From positions 43,739 to 107,738 of the forward strand of contig CAJNDT010000966.1 in the NCBI GenBank assembly GCA_905221615.1: a stretch of DNA of 64,000 nucleotides, in the 5' to 3' direction. Source of the stretch: Symbiodinium sp. CCMP2592 (Eukaryota; Sar; Dinophyceae; Suessiales; Symbiodiniaceae). The stretch's first letter is position 1; the number at the start of each line of letters is the position of its first letter. Positions 62,125-64,000 of the stretch are shown in pieces. The notes below the pieces were generated by a model. It had not been told where the DNA came from, searched no databases, and saw only the letters and a program-made list of their open reading frames with translations. A program made the position numbers and the translations under genes.

Positions 62125-63402
62125 TACAGTGTTGTGTGAAGGTGGCCTTCATAGTGGGCCCAAGGCTTTTGGGGATTCTAAAATGGTAGTTTATGTGGAG
62201 ACTAAAGCGGGCTGGTATGACGGAAATTGTTACTTGTTATGCAGACCCGTCTATTGTGGGGCTTAGGGCCTGGAGCTTTGGAGTTGTACTACCACTGAAA
62301 AGAAACCAGTTTAAGGTAGTTTTTCATCACGAATGTGGGTCTGTATGCCTTTGATTCGCTTGAGGGTTTAAACTTAGGGTGGGGGGGCGGCGGCATGGGT
62401 TCCCGAAACCCTAAAGGTCAAGGCCACACCTCATGAATCCTAAATAGAAAGCAGGGTTGGCACCTTGAAAACGTCGTTGCAGTGGGAACACATTGCCAGG
62501 CAAAGCTGTGGAATATCATGGAAACGTGGATGCCACCTGTTCCATCCGTCCAACTGGAATCAGAGTTGAGCATCACATGTTGTTCCTTAACAGTGGCTCT
62601 GTGGTCAGTGTAAGCTACGTCTCGGTAGTCTTCCCTGTTGTCGAGCAGGCGTCTAAAGGATGGAAAGTAGAACGCCGCGACGTAGACATGGGAGGGCCCC
62701 GTTCTTGCATCCAGTGCCAGTCAGGCAAGGATCTCTGGAGATGGTGTTCGCACACGACGCCAATCATCTTTGGCGAATTACACTGAAGACCCGCATCAGA
62801 GAGCTGCCGAGAAATTGCGCTCCGGACTGCAATTGCCTTGGGCTTCTTTGTAAAACTTACAGGATATTGCTGAATTAGTTCAAGGCTTGGGCTTCATGAG
62901 CAAATACATTATCGCAGTCCTAGTGGGCGTCTAGGAGGAACCCGCTTCTCACTCCTGGGTGGGTGTTTTATCCACGTGCCTTTAGGGACACGGTTTTCCC
63001 ATTCACTTCTCTTCTCACCTTCGGATCTCAATCTGCATCAGCCATTTTGCAGCCAGCAAGAGTTCCTGCTTAGTGGCTTAGTGTGTATCTCTGCGATGAA
63101 ACCCTGAACTCATAAACCTCCTCATCCCTGGACCCTTACACCGAAATCCGCTTCCTGGGTGAGGCCGCGGTGGAGGTTGTAGTCCTGCGCGATCCTGGGA
63201 TTCAGGGATGTGTGAGACTCCTGGGTTTGTGCGTTTCGGTTTAGTCCTCGGTTCATGTTAAGGAAGTTAGCTCAAGTTATTAAAACTCAGAAGACCATAA
63301 TCGTTTAGCTATTTATCTATGGGTGCCGAATTCAATATGGCAACTTTGACTTCAACTAAGTTCCGGTAACTACACGAACCCGGCTGAAGCCTTAACTTGT
63401 TC

Positions 63403-63483
63403 ATGATTGGGATAGGAATGAAAATTTACACTTGCATTCCTTTTTGGGTTTAAGTACCCATAAAATGTAAATGTTACCCAGGG
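63403..63483. repeat. F15 repeat, pairs with 1187-1262
   Basis: TTGGGTTTAAGTACCCATAA core and ATGTAAATGTTACCCA tail. Confidence 0.65.
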
Positions 63484-63535
63484 TTTTAAGGTCCGGGTAC
63501 CGGGTCCAGGGTCTGGGCTTCGGGAGAAGGGGATT

Positions 63536-63733
63536 TACTTGGAGGGGCAGGGGACTTTAGTAAGCTCTTCAAGGGCTCCTTAACGGGATCTATAGCGTTC
63601 CTTAAAGGGATCTATGGGGTTTAGGGTTTGCAGGGTTTAGGGTCTACTTGGCGGGCAGGGGACTTGATAAGTAGGTTATACGTAGGGGTATAATTGGGTA
63701 GTTCCATTTAGGGTACCTCTAACACTCCAAGTA
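63536..63733. repeat. Broken F2 fragment plus complete F2 element
   Basis: 63536-63564 is only the left end (ACTTGGAGGGGCAGGGGAC), running into two CTTAAAGGGATCTAT modules. A fuller copy (63645-63733) follows, with ends TACTTGGCGGGCAGGGGAC and CTCCAAGTA. Confidence 0.7.
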
Positions 63734-63808
63734 GGGTTTGGCTGTTTTGAATGATCTGGGGTCGAAGGTTGAAGGCTTCCGGTTTTGAGGACCTGATTTT
63801 GGTTGTTA

Positions 63809-63920
63809 AAGGTTACCTAGAGGCTCCATAGTCGTTCCTTTTTGGGGTTCATATCTAGAACCCAACAAGGTAATCCCCCAAAAGGAACTACTATGGAGCC
63901 CATGGGTACCTACTCGACTG
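63809..63920. repeat. F9 element inside an F8-like frame
   Basis: AAAGGTTACCTAGAGGCTCCATAG... and ATGGAGCCCATGGGTACCTACTCGACTG: the inner arms are F9, the outer words resemble F8. Confidence 0.65.
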
Positions 63921-64000
63921 CAGGGTTCAACAGGTCTTGAGGGAGTACAACCGTGTTTGGAAGGTTTGCAGGCTTCAGCACTATCGGGCTTTCTTGAAAC

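Larger units (their letters stand above)
60714..64000. other. Repeat-bearing terminal stretch
   Basis: F9, F15 and F2 elements and TTTAGGG words return here. A plus frame at 62493-62786 lies in unique-looking sequence but has no motif; I do not call it a gene. Confidence 0.45.

Noticed and set aside
62493..62786. 97-codon plus-strand frame
   Set aside because: Unique-looking sequence but no motif, and an overlapping alternative frame of similar quality; evidence too weak for a gene call.

Overview
The window looks like nuclear DNA of a core dinoflagellate; the species is not determined. Three things point there. Plant-type telomere words (TTTAGGG/CCCTAAA) are scattered through non-coding DNA. 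Genes are cut into short exons with GT-AG and many GC-AG introns whose acceptors are usually AG|G. Several proteins match, from memory, high-copy families of unknown function that I associate with Symbiodiniaceae and relatives (58.7-60.7 kb, 50.97-52.74 kb, 55.7-57.9 kb). There is no bacterial, viral or organellar gene organisation, and I saw no tRNA, rRNA or spliced-leader gene.

Layout. 1-10 kb: a minus-strand pair of paralogous four-pass membrane-protein genes, copy A (2247-3875, uninterrupted) and copy B (7395-9703, five introns). 10-19 kb: repeat-rich DNA with a few exon-like islands on the minus strand. 19.2-21.8 kb: a minus-strand JmjC/cupin oxygenase gene in at least five exons. 22-27 kb: repeats. 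27.1-28.5 kb: a minus-strand tyrosine-recombinase-like gene. 32.0-45.2 kb: a minus-strand leucine-rich-repeat gene whose exons of about 40-90 nt lie 1-2 kb apart in introns full of repeats. 45.5-60.8 kb: a different landscape, almost free of the repeats seen elsewhere, with plus-strand genes: an acidic and then K/A-rich multi-exon protein, a protein with an F-A-G motif, a coiled-coil-ended protein, and a 58.7-60.7 kb gene. 60.8-64 kb: repeats again.

The main biological signal is a large and varied population of 80-180 bp inverted-repeat elements (about 20 families, more than 60 copies). I label them F1 to F20 for use here only. Copy B shows directly what at least one family does. Two F10 elements sit inside its coding sequence, and removing each as a GT-AG intron restores the reading frame and gives a segment of exactly the same length as in the uninterrupted paralogue. 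In each, the element ends in CCTAG (the acceptor) and the donor GT lies in the duplicated target. This is the behaviour of introner elements, that is, transposons that create introns; introners have been reported in dinoflagellates. The other introns of copy B and those of the JmjC and LRR genes have the same style.

Exon boundaries were placed by hand from reading frame, paralogue comparison and splice dinucleotides; no transcript evidence was available. Functions are inferred only where motifs are visible.
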